A DNA stretch of 64,000 nt. Origin: Piper betle. Its lineage: Eukaryota; Streptophyta; Magnoliopsida; Piperales; Piperaceae. A program made the position numbers and the translations under genes. How positions within the stretch are numbered: the first letter of the stretch is position 1; each line of letters starts with the position of its first letter. Shown piece by piece: positions 25,775-37,845 of this stretch. The stretch covers positions 1 through 64,000 of the forward strand of contig JAURVB010012932.1 in NCBI GenBank assembly GCA_033002965.1, given 5' to 3'. A model generated the notes under the pieces. The model was not told where the DNA came from and searched no databases. It worked only from the letters and a program-made list of their open reading frames with translations.

Positions 25775-26665
25775 ATATAAAGACTATATTATTATATTAT
25801 TTTATCGAGTCGAGTTCGAGTCGAATTCAAGTTATAACCGAGTCGAGTTAAGTCGAACACAACCTTGTTCAAGCTCGACTCGTAAGATTTAAGTTCAAGC
25901 TCGTGTATTTAAATGTCGAGTTTCGAGTCGAGTGTAGCCGAACCGAACTTTAAATGCTTACAAACTGACTCGCTTAATTAACAACCTTAATAACACGAAA
26001 AGAAAATTTTGAATCATGAACGTCAGTATAGCATGATTTAAATATATATATATATATATGTTATATTAAAATTACATAATATGTTTTTTAATTCAAATTA
26101 TAATTGAACTCGCTCCCTTTATTATATATATAGATACATACACACACAGGTGGACTCTGTTTTTTCTTCACGCAAGCTAGAATTCAACTTGGTTGAAGAC
26201 AAACCAGGCGGCCGTTGTGTTTTAAATTTTAATGAAAGTGAATCAGGGATATAAAATTCGATTCACTCCCCCGATAAAAGCCCACGGGCCTGGGAACTAC
26301 TTCCAAAATAGTGACTTGTAACACGCGCGAGTACAATCAGTCGGCGAAACGCACTGATAAGACCGCAAAAAATAAGGCGGGAAAGGGGGAATTTCGCATT
26401 CGTCTCTCTCAATTCCCCGCTGCCTTCCTCCTCCCACTCCAATCTAAGGGTAAGATTTTCTCAATTCTATCATTTTCCCTCCAGATCTTGGTGCCAATTC
26501 CATAATCGTTAGTTGACATCTGCATCTCAATTCACTTTTTCCCAATTTTTTTTGCTGTAATTATGGTGCATTTTGAACTATCTGTGAAAATCACATTTCC
26601 ATAGATCATCCGCAAAACCCTACGCGTTGGGGTCGGTGGAAGAAGAGATTGAAGGAGTATAAGAG
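24249..26665. other. AT-rich spacer with (TA)n and TCGAGT-rich remnant
   Basis: About 2.4 kb without a gene. It has a (TA)n tract at 25737-25769 and, at about 25805-25935, a run of TCGAGTCGAG/TCGAATTC-type words that recurs in many plant DNA-transposon remnants. A short (TA)n lies near 26045. The last 300 bases are the probable promoter and 5' UTR of the phytocyanin gene. Confidence 0.4.
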
Positions 26666-28146
26666 ATGACAGTGGCGGCGCTGCTATTGGGGTTCATCGT
26701 CGCCGCCGCCGCCGCCTTTTCCCCGGCGGCGTACTCGCCGCCAACCACACCGTGGGGGGTCCCATGGGTGGGATCTCCAGACTGACCTCCAAGGGTGGGG
26801 CTCGCGAACAACCTTTCATGCCGGCGACAAACTCGGTAAACCTTTTTTGTTCATATATTTCATTACGAACCTTCGCTTACTCTGGTAACCAGTACTTATA
26901 GTCCCCATTTTTGAGTTGATTGAAAAAGGGGGTTACATTGTGGTTTTGTTATAATTCGATCTTGAGGTAAATTTGTTGTTGTTTTGTTTTTTGTTTGTTT
27001 TAATTTTTTGTAGAATTGTGAGGTCTGAGGAAATTTGGATTTACATTATGCCATAATCAAGACGTGATTAGGTTTGTGTTTGATTGTTGGAGAATTGTGG
27101 CGTTCACGTTTTGAGAATATTTTGACTAGTTTGATCTCACAATTGGTTTTGATGCTCATATAGGGTGCGCTCTGTTCCTGATAAACAAATAATTTTGAAC
27201 TCCTATTTTTGAGTTGATTGCATTGAAATGCAGTAATTACATCTTAAGGTGGATTTGGTGGTTTGTGGTTGATTGTTGTAGAATGCATTTTTAGCACCGG
27301 AGATAACACTTTTGTTTTTGTGATTAAATATCTATCATTGGAATACAGTTTACGAAGCATTGCAGGATAGAGATATTTAAAGATCTCTTTGAAGCTACTG
27401 TAAAGAAACCGCTTATAACTCCATTCTAAGTGTTGCCCTTTCATCGTTAGAAAACAAAATTGAAAATTTACGCATTAAAATGGGCATTCATGCATACAAA
27501 GGGAAACATTTTGTTGGTATTTATATATTGTTGTTTAGTGCTACAGAATGTCATTGCAAGCCCCTTGGTATTCATTTCAAATCGTCGTCATTGATTTGGC
27601 TCGATTTATTTCGCCATCACTGCCTTGATTTTTGTGGGAGTTGTGAGCTTGCAGCTAGTAATTAGCAAATTTATAGCGAGTGTTGACTTTGGCGCGATGA
27701 AGAATTGTGCATTTTGTTTCTACTATTCAACGTTTGTTAAGAGGCTCTATGGCCTGTTAGTCGTGTTAGTTTTACATAACATCTTCGCATGAATCGATGG
27801 TAATATGTAAATTTGCGAAATAATACAAAATGGTGCATTTCGATTATAATTTTTTGTAAATATATAATTTTCTTGATTTTGTCCATGCCGTACTTGTGCG
27901 CGGCAACGCTCTTCGAACGTAAGTGCGTCGTACTAAACATCGACAGTATATAGACTTCTGTAAATTTTGTTAATTGCAACCGCTCTCTTCTCTTGAGAAT
28001 TCATAAATCTGGTTAATTGTCGCCCCAATAACAGTAAAAAAAGAGAGCATATCGAGAAATGCATCTCAAATAGCTAGTAACCGAATCAACTGACCTATGA
28101 ATTTATCTGCTGCCTTTGTTAATGATATCGAATTTGTTAGTTTCAC

Positions 28147-28187
<41 letters not shown>

Positions 28188-28792
28188 GTTGTACTCTTGA
28201 AGCATGATATGTACAGAGATTTTAATGCGGGCCCATTGATTGTCGTGAAGTAATTTTTTTGTCTAACGCTCGTGAAGCAAGTTACATTGAATATTTGCGT
28301 ACAATAATTAATTGATATACGTTTCTGGGTTTTGCAGTGTTCTTCTACAGCCCAACACATGACGTGCTGGAAGTGAACAAAGCAGACTACAACTCTTGTC
28401 GTATAACCAGCCCCATTCGCACCCACAGAGACGGTGCCACGGTGATCCCCCTTGACCGTCCTATCACCCGCTACTTCATCTGCGCCACCATCGGCCATTG
28501 CCAGTCTGGTATGAAGCTTCAAGTCCAAGTCCTCCCCTTTCCAGACATTGGCAATGCACCAGCTCCACCCCAACCTCCTGCCCCTGCTGCACCCACAACA
28601 CCTACTCCTATTGCCTCCGGCGAGGCTCCCCCTAGCCCACCCCTCCCGGACTCTGGCCAGCAGGGGATTCTCACACCTCCTAATTTCAATGAGTTACCCA
28701 ATGCATCAGCAGCAGCTGCGCTACCGGGCATTATCTCATGGCTGCTGGTTTCTATGATATATCAGCCCAGCTCCACTATGTTCCGGGATTAA
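26666..28792 (+). pseudogene. Phytocyanin (uclacyanin-type blue copper protein), frame broken twice in exon 1
   Basis: Phytocyanins are secreted, GPI-anchored type I copper proteins. Exon 1 26666-26835, exon 2 28338-28792, with the intron at the family's usual place. An Ala-rich signal peptide starts MTVAALLLGFIVAAAAAFS. The frame then needs two shifts, each equivalent to one missing base: near 26730 to reach VLAANHTVGGP, and near 26767 to reach GWDLQTDLQGWGSR and TTFHAGDKL. Exon 2 is open throughout: VFFYSPTHDVLEV supplies the first His ligand, and CATIGHCQSGMKL the Cys, His and Met ligands, so the copper site is complete. A Pro-rich stretch (PAPPQPPAPAAPTTP) and a hydrophobic tail (LPGIISWLLVSMIY) suggest an arabinogalactan-like linker and a GPI signal. 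The 1.5-kb intron carries a (TA)n tract at 28149-28184. Pseudogene or sequence error cannot be separated here. Confidence 0.75.
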
Positions 28793-28942
28793 TCCAGTTG
28801 TTTTTTACTTCGTCTCTGCTTGGAGACCTGGTTACGGACGAGAGTACCCAACTCCCAAAAGGACGACGTCGAATTCTGCTACTTTTCTGGCTGCAAATTA
28901 TACTTTGTACATGATAACCGATAGCTGGCTCTCATCTCTAGG

Positions 28943-29262
28943 TTCTAGTATATACTTTCCATTTAATTGTTTTGTTCTATCTCATTAAATCCTTTGTGTG
29001 ATCATGGAAACATATCACAGAGGTGAGCTCGACAGAGACTACACTGCCGTGAAATTTGCTTTAAGTAAAGCCAACTCTCCTCCACAGCTGCTCTGCCAGT
29101 GATTCTAGTATATACTTTCCATTTGATTGATTTTGTTCTATCTCATTAAATCCTTTATGTGATCATGGAAACATATTACATAGGTGAGCTCTACAGAGAC
29201 TACACTGCCGTGAAATTTGCTTCAAGTAAAGCCAACTCTCCTCCACAGCTGCTCTGCCAGTA
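28943..29262. repeat. Tandem duplication of about 160 bases downstream of the phytocyanin gene
   Basis: Copy 1 28943-29102 and copy 2 29103-29262 both start ttctagtatatactttccat and end ctgctctgccagt, with a handful of substitutions and small indels. It lies 150 bases after the stop codon, so at least part may be in the 3' UTR. Confidence 0.9.
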
Positions 29263-30285
29263 AATGGAAATGAAATATTAAAGCAGCTATGATTTCCTTA
29301 TTATCTACGTAGAACATATTCATTGCTTAATAAATACAATCCCCGTGTTCCGTGGCCTCATGCGTTATCCAAGTGGTCTACTTGATCAATGATATGTGGT
29401 TGGTATGACAGTGAGCCTCGTCTTCCTTAGTGAGTGCATTTAAAGATTTAGTTTCACTCCAAAAGTTTATTTACCTCCAATGAATATATGGCCTCTATAA
29501 TTAAAAAGACGATGGAGTTGGTAGCTAGTCATTTGGCCGGCGACATTGCCAATCTATTGCATTAGACTCATTACTCATTACCCTAGTTCATTCAAAAGGT
29601 AAAGAAGTTCTACCAGAATCAAAATGGACATAAGATATATTAGAGGCCCAATTTTATTCCTTTCTGGCTACCCAACGGTAGAGCAGGTAGTGAGAATGAT
29701 AATATATAGACAACTAAAAATGTTAAACTGCGGGCCTAAACAAATCTTTTGTTTATTTCTTTATTTGGTATAAATGTAAATTAGCACCAGAGTCAGCGGG
29801 AAAATCATGAAATGTAAAGTTTTTTATTAAATTTTGAAGACGTGGTTTTAAAAACTTCCTTCAGGTGATGGAGCGAAGTAAATAAGAGCTTCCAAGTCCA
29901 ACACACCATTCTTTCTTCTTTCTTCTTCCTTTTTCCTTCTTCCTTCTTCGTAGCATTTTAAATAGCGCCTTAAATCCTTCGTCGCCTGGAGTTGACCATG
30001 CCAAGTTTATATCAACGCCATTAAAAATATCATCCAGTTTCCAGACCTTAAATGCGATATTGGCGAGTTATGACAGCCGCATAACATCGTAAAGTTTTAT
30101 ATCTAATCTCATAAATACGCTTACATTCCCTTCCTACTTCCTTCTGTCATTACCAAGACAGATGCTAGTGAATAATTTGCTTGACATTCTTCCAAATTCC
30201 TCCCCGTCTTAATATTTGCATATAATAAATGCATAGAGTTCATTCATTTTGTAAAATATTAAGATTATCAATTGTGTTTGTACAG
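29263..30285. other. Spacer, no gene seen
   Basis: About 1 kb of AT-rich non-coding sequence, including a pyrimidine-rich ttcttcttt-type run near 29910-29950. I recognise nothing further. Confidence 0.4.
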
Positions 30286-30712
30286 AGTAGGGACGTTAAA
30301 ACAATCGGCAAGCCTAACTTAAGCCGAACTCAGTTTGTATTAGAATTTGTTTCGAATAACTCAAAATTTATTTATATTTGACTTGATATTAAATAAATTT
30401 TAAACACATATTTTATAAATTATTTCGAATATTTTTTATATTATCCGAACTCAATTCAAACTCGAATATTATTAAACATTTTAATTTTGATGAAGCTCAT
30501 TTAGGAGCTCGAAATTAATTTGTTCAAGAGCTCAAAAACTCAATTATTAGCCTTTTATTTATAATTTTCTATTTTCCTTTTTTTAAGGGTGGACGACATT
30601 ATCAATAATAAAAGGCATATTTAACAAAAAAATGGTCTTGAGTTTAATATCCCAATTGAGCTATGATGCTTTTTTATTATTTTATTGTATATAAATAATT
30701 ATAATTAGTTAC

Positions 30713-30752
<40 letters not shown>

Positions 30753-31092
30753 TATCATAGCTAAGGGGCCGATAATGTTTTTGTTTTAAACTTTAATTTG
30801 AATCATTTTAAACTTTAATCTGAATGGTTTGATTATATGTACGTAGTCAATAATAATATTTATTTATATTTTTAAATATATTTTGAATAGATAAATAATA
30901 TTATGTATATTATTGTATTATATTATAAAATTAAACAAGTTAATTTTGAGTTATAACCGAATCGAATTGATTTAAACACTACGTTACTCAAATTCGATTA
31001 ATATAATTCAAATTCAAGCTCAAAAATTTAAATAACCAATTTCGAGTCGAACTAAACCCGTCTAGCTCGCTGGTTTAACGGCACCTTTACAA
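30286..31092. mobile_element. Possible non-autonomous DNA transposon (hAT-like ends)
   Basis: The left end (gggacgttaaaacaatcggc) and the reverse complement of the right end (aggtgccgttaaaccagcga) are similar, and CGAACTC/GAGTTCG-type words sit inside both ends. The interior is AT-rich with a (TA)n tract at 30717-30749 and no transposase frame. This suggests an 0.8-kb internally empty element. I could not confirm an 8-base target duplication, so family and exact ends are uncertain. Confidence 0.35.
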
Positions 31093-31248
31093 AATATTGG
31101 CTTCTTTTCTTCCGAAATCAGTTTTTTCTTGTTATTGTACTGATCCAATGGCGTCTTCCCCATAAAAGAATTGGCAGCGTGCTGTCGAACTCTGAACTCT
31201 GAAAAGCGTGATCATCGTTCCTTGAGCTTGACCCTTCGTACCTAATAA

Positions 31249-32093
31249 TATATATATATAATATTGATGGTATGCGTGGTTATATTTGGCAAGATATATG
31301 CGGTGCACAGTTTGTGGACCGTTGGATTTCATCCAACGGCCCACACCCCCTAATCTAACTCCCCTCCTTTTTCCACGCATACCGATTGCCATGCCTGACC
31401 ACCCATGACCACTAATCGCCATCCATTTTTGCCCTGCCGTCGAGGCCAGGCCTGCCCCCAACCACTGCCCCCTACCACTACCACCCACCCCCCTCCCCCA
31501 AGCCTTCCCACCTGCCGCCCCACCTGCCCTTGCCGTCATGGCCCCCCCATCCTAGCCTTCCTGCCCTCACCTACCGCCCCCTTCCAATGGAGTTGCGCCC
31601 TAGGCCATCGCTGCGGCCCCTTACCACAGCACCCCACTCCCCCCCTTTTTGTTGCACTGGCGGCGAGGTCAACGGCAGTTGGGCGGTCCGCGACAAAATT
31701 GGGGGGAGGGGGGTGTGAAGAGTGTGGTTGTGTTTTGCCTGCTGTGGCGAGGGAGAGGGGGGCGGTCAGACAGGTGGGCGAGTTGAAAGTTAGGCTGGTC
31801 GGTCACGAACAGGTGGACATAGGGGTGGGGGGTGTGTATGGGCCACTCGATCGAATTCCAGCTGCCTAGATTAAATGCGCTTCATGCGCTACCAAATGCT
31901 GGGAGCCCTCATTGCCGGCAATTATATGCCTACACAGTATTGCCTCAAAATTGTCCTCATGACTACACAGCAATAGCCTTGGTTATTGATCAGCCAGAAA
32001 TTACCAAAATCATTATTGGCTGAAGCGCATTCTCCTAGTTTATACTCTTTATTTGAAGCAGCAGAACATGGAACCCTAAATATTCTGCAATGA

Positions 32094-32097
<4 letters not shown>
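31249..32097. repeat. (TA)n-bounded GC-rich repeat, unit A
   Basis: It begins with a short (TA)n at 31249-31262 and ends at the (TA)n tract starting 32098. Near its left end is a perfect palindrome ccgttggat-ttc-atccaacgg (31320-31340), followed by C-rich DNA (to about 31650) and then G-rich DNA (31690-31840), consistent with an imperfect inverted arrangement. Open frames here are compositional artefacts of C/G-rich DNA. The right end has attctgcaatga next to the TA tract, a phrase also found beside the TA tract at 37845. Confidence 0.5.
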
Positions 32098-32148
<51 letters not shown>

Positions 32149-33094
32149 CAGCGCTACAGTGCGCTGCCCCATTTTGGCAGCGCATTGGCGCTGCTTCGCG
32201 TGGGCCGTCGGATGTTGATCCGACGGCCCATAATCAAAGCACCCACCCACCCCTATGGACCCGTTTGCCGGCCCGCCAGACCCGCCAGACCCGCTCGATC
32301 TGCCAGCCCGCCGCCCTGCCCAACGCCCGCCGCCCGCCTGCCGCTTGCCCAACGCCCGCTGCCCGCCTGCCGCTTGCCCGACGCCACCCAACGCCGCCCG
32401 ACGCCCTGCCCAACGCCACCCGACGCCTTGCCCGACGCCCTGCCCAACGCCCGCGCTCGCCCGCCGCCCTGCCCAACGCCCGCCGCGTTGCGACCGACCC
32501 CCCTTGCTGTGGCTCCCCCGAACAACACCGCCGCCCGCCCGCCGCCATGCGACTGACCCTCCCCGCTGCGGCTTCCCTGGCAAGCGCCGCCTGCGGCCCT
32601 GCTCCCAGCCCCCACTGCGACCCGACCAACCTACCGCCCCGCTGCGGCCCGCCCGCCCCAAGCCGCGGCGACCCCCTCGCCCGCCCCTCCGCCGCGGGCG
32701 GCTTGGGGGCCACGGCGGGGGGCAGGCGAGGGGGTCGCCGCGGCTTGGGGCGGGCGGGCAGGCCGCGGCGGGGCGGTAGGTTGGTCGGGTCACGGTGGGG
32801 GCTGGAGCAGGGCCGCGGGTGGCGGTTGCCAAGGAAGCAGCGGCGGGGAGGGTCGGTCGCAGGACGGCGGGCGGGCGGCGCTGTCGGGCGGCGGCGTCGG
32901 GCAGGCGGCGGGTTCGGGCGGGCAGCGGGTAGGACGGGCGGCGAGTCGGACGGGTTAAACGGGTCTGGCGGGTGGAACTCTGGTTTGAGGCCCGTGGGCC
33001 GTTGGATTTTCATCCAACGGCCCACGGGCCGTGCGCTGCATTGCATTGCAAAAAGACTATAGCGCACTGTAGCATTTTTGTATATATATATATA
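32098..33094. mobile_element. Foldback element, unit B: 0.93-kb inverted repeat between (TA)n tracts
   Basis: (TA)n at 32098-32145 and 33081-33094 bound a GC-rich sequence that is largely one long hairpin. Left end gctacagtgcgct (about 32154-32166) reappears inverted at the right end (about 33063-33075); the palindrome ggccgtcggat/atccgacggcc near 32205-32230 mirrors ggccgttggat/atccaacggcc near 32998-33024. Near the centre (about 32705), caacctaccgccccgctgcg on the left is matched by its complement on the right (about 32765-32784). There is no transposase frame; the apparent 265-277-residue frames are low-complexity Pro/Arg/Gly products of the palindrome. By structure this resembles a foldback transposon or a self-inverted Mutator-like derivative. 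Confidence 0.6.
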
Positions 33095-36000
33095 CTACCA
33101 TACGCTCCATCAAAATGCAGCGTATGGGCAGCGTTTTTATTCTGGAAAATCCAACGGCCCAGATCTATTTTCATGTTTTTCACCCCTCCTACCTTTTCCT
33201 GCGTCCGCCTCCTTCCCACCACCGCTGGATTCCGCCGCCCCCGGCCCCGCCCTCACCCCCTCCCGCCCCGGCCCCGCCCTTGCCCTCGCCCCCTCGGCCC
33301 TGCCCCCGGCCCTGGCACCGCCCGCAGCAGCGGTCCCCGAACGCTCCAGCCCGCAGCCGCGCCGCCCCCACCCTGGGCCGCCACCTTCGGCTGCTGCCCC
33401 CCCCCACCCCCCGTCCGGGCGAGCCGTTGCTCCCCTGCCCCCGCCCGGTGCCGAGCACCCCCCCTCCCCCCCCGCCCAGTTGGCAGCCGGCGGCGAGGTC
33501 GCCGGCGGTGGGGTGGCGCCGTAAAACGAAAGGGGGGATATGAACAGGGGAGGGTAGTTTCGTAATAAAATTTTGACTCGATCCCGACTCGAGTAAGTTT
33601 TTATTACGAAATAAATATTAAAAAAATAAAATAATTTCGTAATAAAAACTTTCCTCTGTCGTGACTCGAGTTAATATTACAAAATAATTTTTTAGAAAAA
33701 TAAAATAATTTCATAAAAAACTTGACTCGATCTCGACTCCTATCAAGTTAATATTATAAAATAAAATTTTTAAAAAAACTTAACTCCGCCACCAAATAAA
33801 TTTATTACAAAATGAATTTAAAAAGATAAAATAATTTCATAATAAAAACTTAATTCGATCTGACTCGACTCAATAATATGAAATAAATTTAAAAAATATA
33901 AAATAATTTTGTAATAAAAACTTGACTCGATCATGTGCGGGACCGAGTCAAGTTTTTATTACAAAATAAATTTATTACCGAATAAATTTTTATTACAAAA
34001 TAAATTTAAAAAAAAATAAAATAATTCCGCCTCAGGGCTAGATGGGCCTGCTGGGAAATACATGGCGCCGGTCTCATGTGGGACCAATAAAATTTTTATT
34101 ACAAAATTATTTTATTTTTAAAAATTTATTTGGTAATATTGACTCAATCTCGTGCATGATCGAGTCAAGTTTTATTACAAAATTATTTTATTTTATTTTT
34201 AAATTTATTTCATAATATTGACTCGATCCCGTGCCAAATCGAGTTAAGTTTTTATTATAAAAAAATTTATTTTTTAATTTATTTCGTAATGGGCGGAGAG
34301 GGGGTCAGGGGGCGGCAGAAGGCGAGGCAGGGGGCCTGGGCCAGTGGAGGGCATGGGGGCAGTGGGTGTGGTGGGACAGGGGGCAGGGTGTGGGTAGCGG
34401 CAGGGAGGCGATTGGCAAGCGGCGGTGTAAAACCCGTGACTCGAGTCAGGGTTTGACGTTACCGAACCAGTCGGTTCGACCGTTGGTTCGAGTCGAGTCT
34501 GTTTCATGAACCGCGTGTTGAGTCGAGACCAGCCGCGAGTTATGAGCGATGAGAGTCAGGTGAACCTGAATATATGATGATAACGTCGAGAAGATGGTGA
34601 GGAATGAGTTATCAGAATATATGAAAGTATGCAGTATTTTTTTCTTTTTATATGTTTGATCGGAAAAATAGTATTAGGCCGAATAACGCATTAGGACGCG
34701 TTGGATTATATTCGGGTGGGTTAGTAGTTATAGAGCATGCCATTTGGATGTTGTTGTGTTTGTTTTAGTTTATGGAATTTTTCCATATTTTTCTAGATTT
34801 TTTTTAGAATTTATTACGAACTAATTATTATTTTGACTCGAGTCGGAATCGAGTCAATACTAAATTACAAGTTTGCCACTAGCCATGTTTTTCTCCCTCT
34901 CGACATCTTCCCCGTCCAAACCCTAGCCGCACCGTCGTCATTGTGTGTTGCCGCCGCCGCCGCTGCCGACGCCGATCGACGCCGCCCCGCCCCATCGTGC
35001 CGTCGCTGTGCCGCCACGACCCACCCCGGCCACCGTCTCGCCGCCACGACACTCGAATCGCCCCACGAAACCACCTCGGCCGCCTCCACTTCGGGCCGGA
35101 TTCCGCCGCCGTCCGGGCCGCTCCGCCGTCGGTGTGACCCTGACGAGCACCCCCTCGCCGTTGCCGACGTTTCCCCCATCCTCCCGACCGCCGTCGAGGC
35201 CGGCCGGAGCCCCGATCGGATCACATCGCCGCTGCCGCCCATTTTCGACACCACCGTCGACGGCCATCGCCGCCTCGGTTGCTCTGTTTGACACCGCCAT
35301 CGGACCAAGCTCGTCGAGCTGGTGCAGATAGACCCTCTGATTGCCCCGTCCTGAATCCTTGCCGGAAAACCACCGGAATCCGCCGAAAAACTGCCGACAC
35401 TCGCCGGGACAGCCGGAAAATTGGATTCGTGGGAAATTCGCCAGATCATCCGCCGGACGCACCTTGTCCAATCTGATCGGACTTCGGATGCCGCTTGGTG
35501 TCGAATTCGAGTTTCGAGCCGCGAAACGGAAACCCTAGCTGTCGCCGATTTTCGACGAAGCGAGGTATAATTTATTTTAACTTAATTAATTGAAAGTATT
35601 GATTATTAGAATTTGCATGCTATGATTGATGAATTGTGCATTGTAATTACTTATATAAATGTGGATTTGATTTAGAATAAAATATGAAATTTGTGGAATT
35701 GTGTGGTGTTAAAAAATAGAAGTTATGAAACTAATTAGGGTTATTAGGTAATGATCATGATCTAATGCAAACTAGCCTAAATAGACTTGCTAGAATTGAT
35801 ATAGGTTAATGTGTGTTGATTGATGCGTGATTGTGTTGATTGTGCGTGCATGCTATAGGATGTGTGATTCATAATGCGGGCGTTAGTATTTAGTTTGATT
35901 GTGTAGGTACGGTGTAGGAGCTCGCCGCCTAGGTGCGTGGACCGGTTGGAGCTTCTACCAGGTCCGTTTAGGACTCGTTCTCTGATTTACGCTACTCTCT

Positions 36001-37834
36001 TGTGTATTTGATTTATTATGTGCAGGACGAGTTAAGTGGCGTTTTATCGAATCCCACTTAACTCGGGCCATTTAGCCAACGATTTTCCGGATTAATAACC
36101 CTCGAGGATGAGATCCCTCGAGTTTGTTTTCGAACTTCAGATCCAGCTCATGTTGCCTTCGGGCCTATTGTATAAATCCCAACTCAGACCTATATATATG
36201 TATAGTTTTTGTGTTTTTGTGAGAGACTGAATGAGGGAAATCCGACTACCGTGCTACGCGAGCGGGCACGTGTGTGTCGACAGTGGGCTCTGGAATGGTG
36301 TGCGGGCCGTTTCATTCCCGAGGGATCCTGACAACTCCACCTTTGAGTTCCTCAAACCCCGAGAAGTGTGGAGGTTCACAGGTACTGTATTGTAGCGCAT
36401 GTCTAGACTTGTGGTTTCAAAGGGTACTGAAGGCGACTGCCTGAGAGTACTCGGCCTTCGTGCTCAAGGCCAGGAGTAATATGGAAGGTGCCGAGGGCAG
36501 AAAGGAATGAGATTTGACGCGAGAAGCAATAGAGAAATTGCCGAGGCATGAGAATGTGAAAGATAGGGGGACGCTATCGACCTGAGGGCGACGGCTCCTG
36601 TATGTGCCCTGATGAGAGTTCTTGAGGAAGTATATGGTTTTCATTCAACAGGAGAGTTTGCTCTCCTGTGCCAGTTTGATATTAGTTATTTTCCGGGCCG
36701 GTAACACTCATTACTGATGGTTTTTCTATATATATGTAGGTGAGAAATGCGAAGGATGAAAGCTGTTGGGACTGCGTAGGAGCAGCACGGAACTGCGCAC
36801 ACATGTACCTGCTGCGTGTAACGTATAATGATGGTGTGTTATTGTTATGTAAATGATAATTTTGATGTGTTTGCTTGAGTGAATTACTTGTTATGAAACG
36901 AACTGATAAATATGAATGAGTAGGGATCCTTAGAGTACAGACTCGGCTCAGGTAAAAACGAATGAGATAATGGTTGAATGTTAGGGTAGATTATTATGTG
37001 TTACTGTATTTTTATAAAATAGTATATATTTTCTTTTGGTTTTTTTTCATTTATTATTTTGTCTTGTTTTTGCTTGTACATCATAGCATGCATGTAGGAC
37101 TATGTTAGAACCCACGCATCCCATCCATGCATTTCATATTTGCATCTCCATTTTGAGACACCGAGGGCAGATCCAGGTCGGCTTAACTGAACCCAGTAGA
37201 TTAGCGAACGGTTCGGTCGCCGGTGACATTTCCGTGACCGAAACGGGGTGTTACAGGGGGCGTCGGCGGGGACCGATTCAAAATTTCATTTTATGTTATT
37301 TTATTTTAAAATTTTATTTCGTAAAATTGACTCGATTAAGGAGTGAGTCAAGTTTTTATTTTATTATATTTTATTTTTAAAATTTATTTCATAAATTTGA
37401 CTCGAGTCGGGAACGAGTCAAATTTTTATTACGAAATTGCCATCGCTCCTTCGTTCCCCGTCGCTCCACCGCCAGTGGTGATGCAGTGACACCGGCGTGG
37501 AGGTGGCCAGGGCAGAAGACGGCGGGGAGGAGCTCGGTCGACGGGCGGGGCAACGGCGGGGGTGGGGGCTAAACGGGAGGTCGGGGGGCAGGCTGCGGGT
37601 GGGGTGCGCGGCAGCGGACGGGGGGGGGTAACCAGGGCAGGGGAGGGCTGCGGGCGGAGGCGGGACGGGGCCGGGGCAGGCAGGGGCGGGGAGGCGCCGA
37701 CGGGGCGGCGTGAATAGGGGGAGGAGGAGAGGGTTTCATCGAAATTATATCCAGGCCGTTGGATTTTTATCCAACGTCCCAGATTTATTACGCTGCAATG
37801 CGCTGCATTTTCATGCAGCGCACTATAGCACGTC
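33095..37834. mobile_element. Foldback element, unit C, interrupted by a solo LTR
   Basis: It lies between (TA)n tracts at 33081-33094 and 37835-37845. The left end (ccatcaaaatgcagcgtatg, then atccaacggcccag) resembles the reverse complement of the right end (tgaaaatgcagcgcattgca, then atccaacggcctgg). GC-rich arms occupy about 33185-33530 and 37440-37730. Between them is a loop of degenerate repeats around gactcgagtc joined by tttttattacgaaataaatt (33555-34290 and 37300-37435), which is split by the LTR at 34426-37255. Without the LTR the unit is about 1.9 kb, close to unit D. The arm-to-loop junction gggagggtagtttcgtaata occurs in both C (about 33549) and D (about 38151). No protein is encoded. 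Confidence 0.55.
34426..37255. mobile_element. Solo LTR, Tekay/Del-like, 2.83 kb
   Basis: The sequence starts tgtaaaaccc and ends gggtgttaca, with TG and CA termini. The flanks are ggcgg on the left and ggggg on the right, a 4-of-5 match to a target duplication. It holds no gag or pol. The internal order (AT-rich start, GC-rich ccgccgcc block at 34915-35300, aaccctagct near 35532, AT-rich remainder) matches what I remember of large Tekay/Del-clade LTRs. A second LTR and internal region are absent, so unequal recombination between LTRs is the likely origin. Clade placement is from memory and needs a search. Confidence 0.55.
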
Positions 37835-37845
37835 TATATATATAT

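Noticed and set aside
28148..28573. 141-residue minus-strand frame over the phytocyanin second exon
   Set aside because: It is antisense to a clearly conserved exon and runs into the (TA)n tract, giving a Tyr-Ile repeat.
32035..33565. Long open frames on both strands (up to 277 residues), rich in Pro, Arg, Gly and Ala
   Set aside because: They occur in several frames at once within an inverted GC-rich repeat that lacks stop codons by composition; no domain or codon structure supports a protein.
34833..35538. Open frames of up to 194 residues in GC-rich DNA
   Set aside because: They lie within the LTR-like block 34426-37255 in a CCG-repeat-rich segment; overlapping frames on both strands and no family motif.
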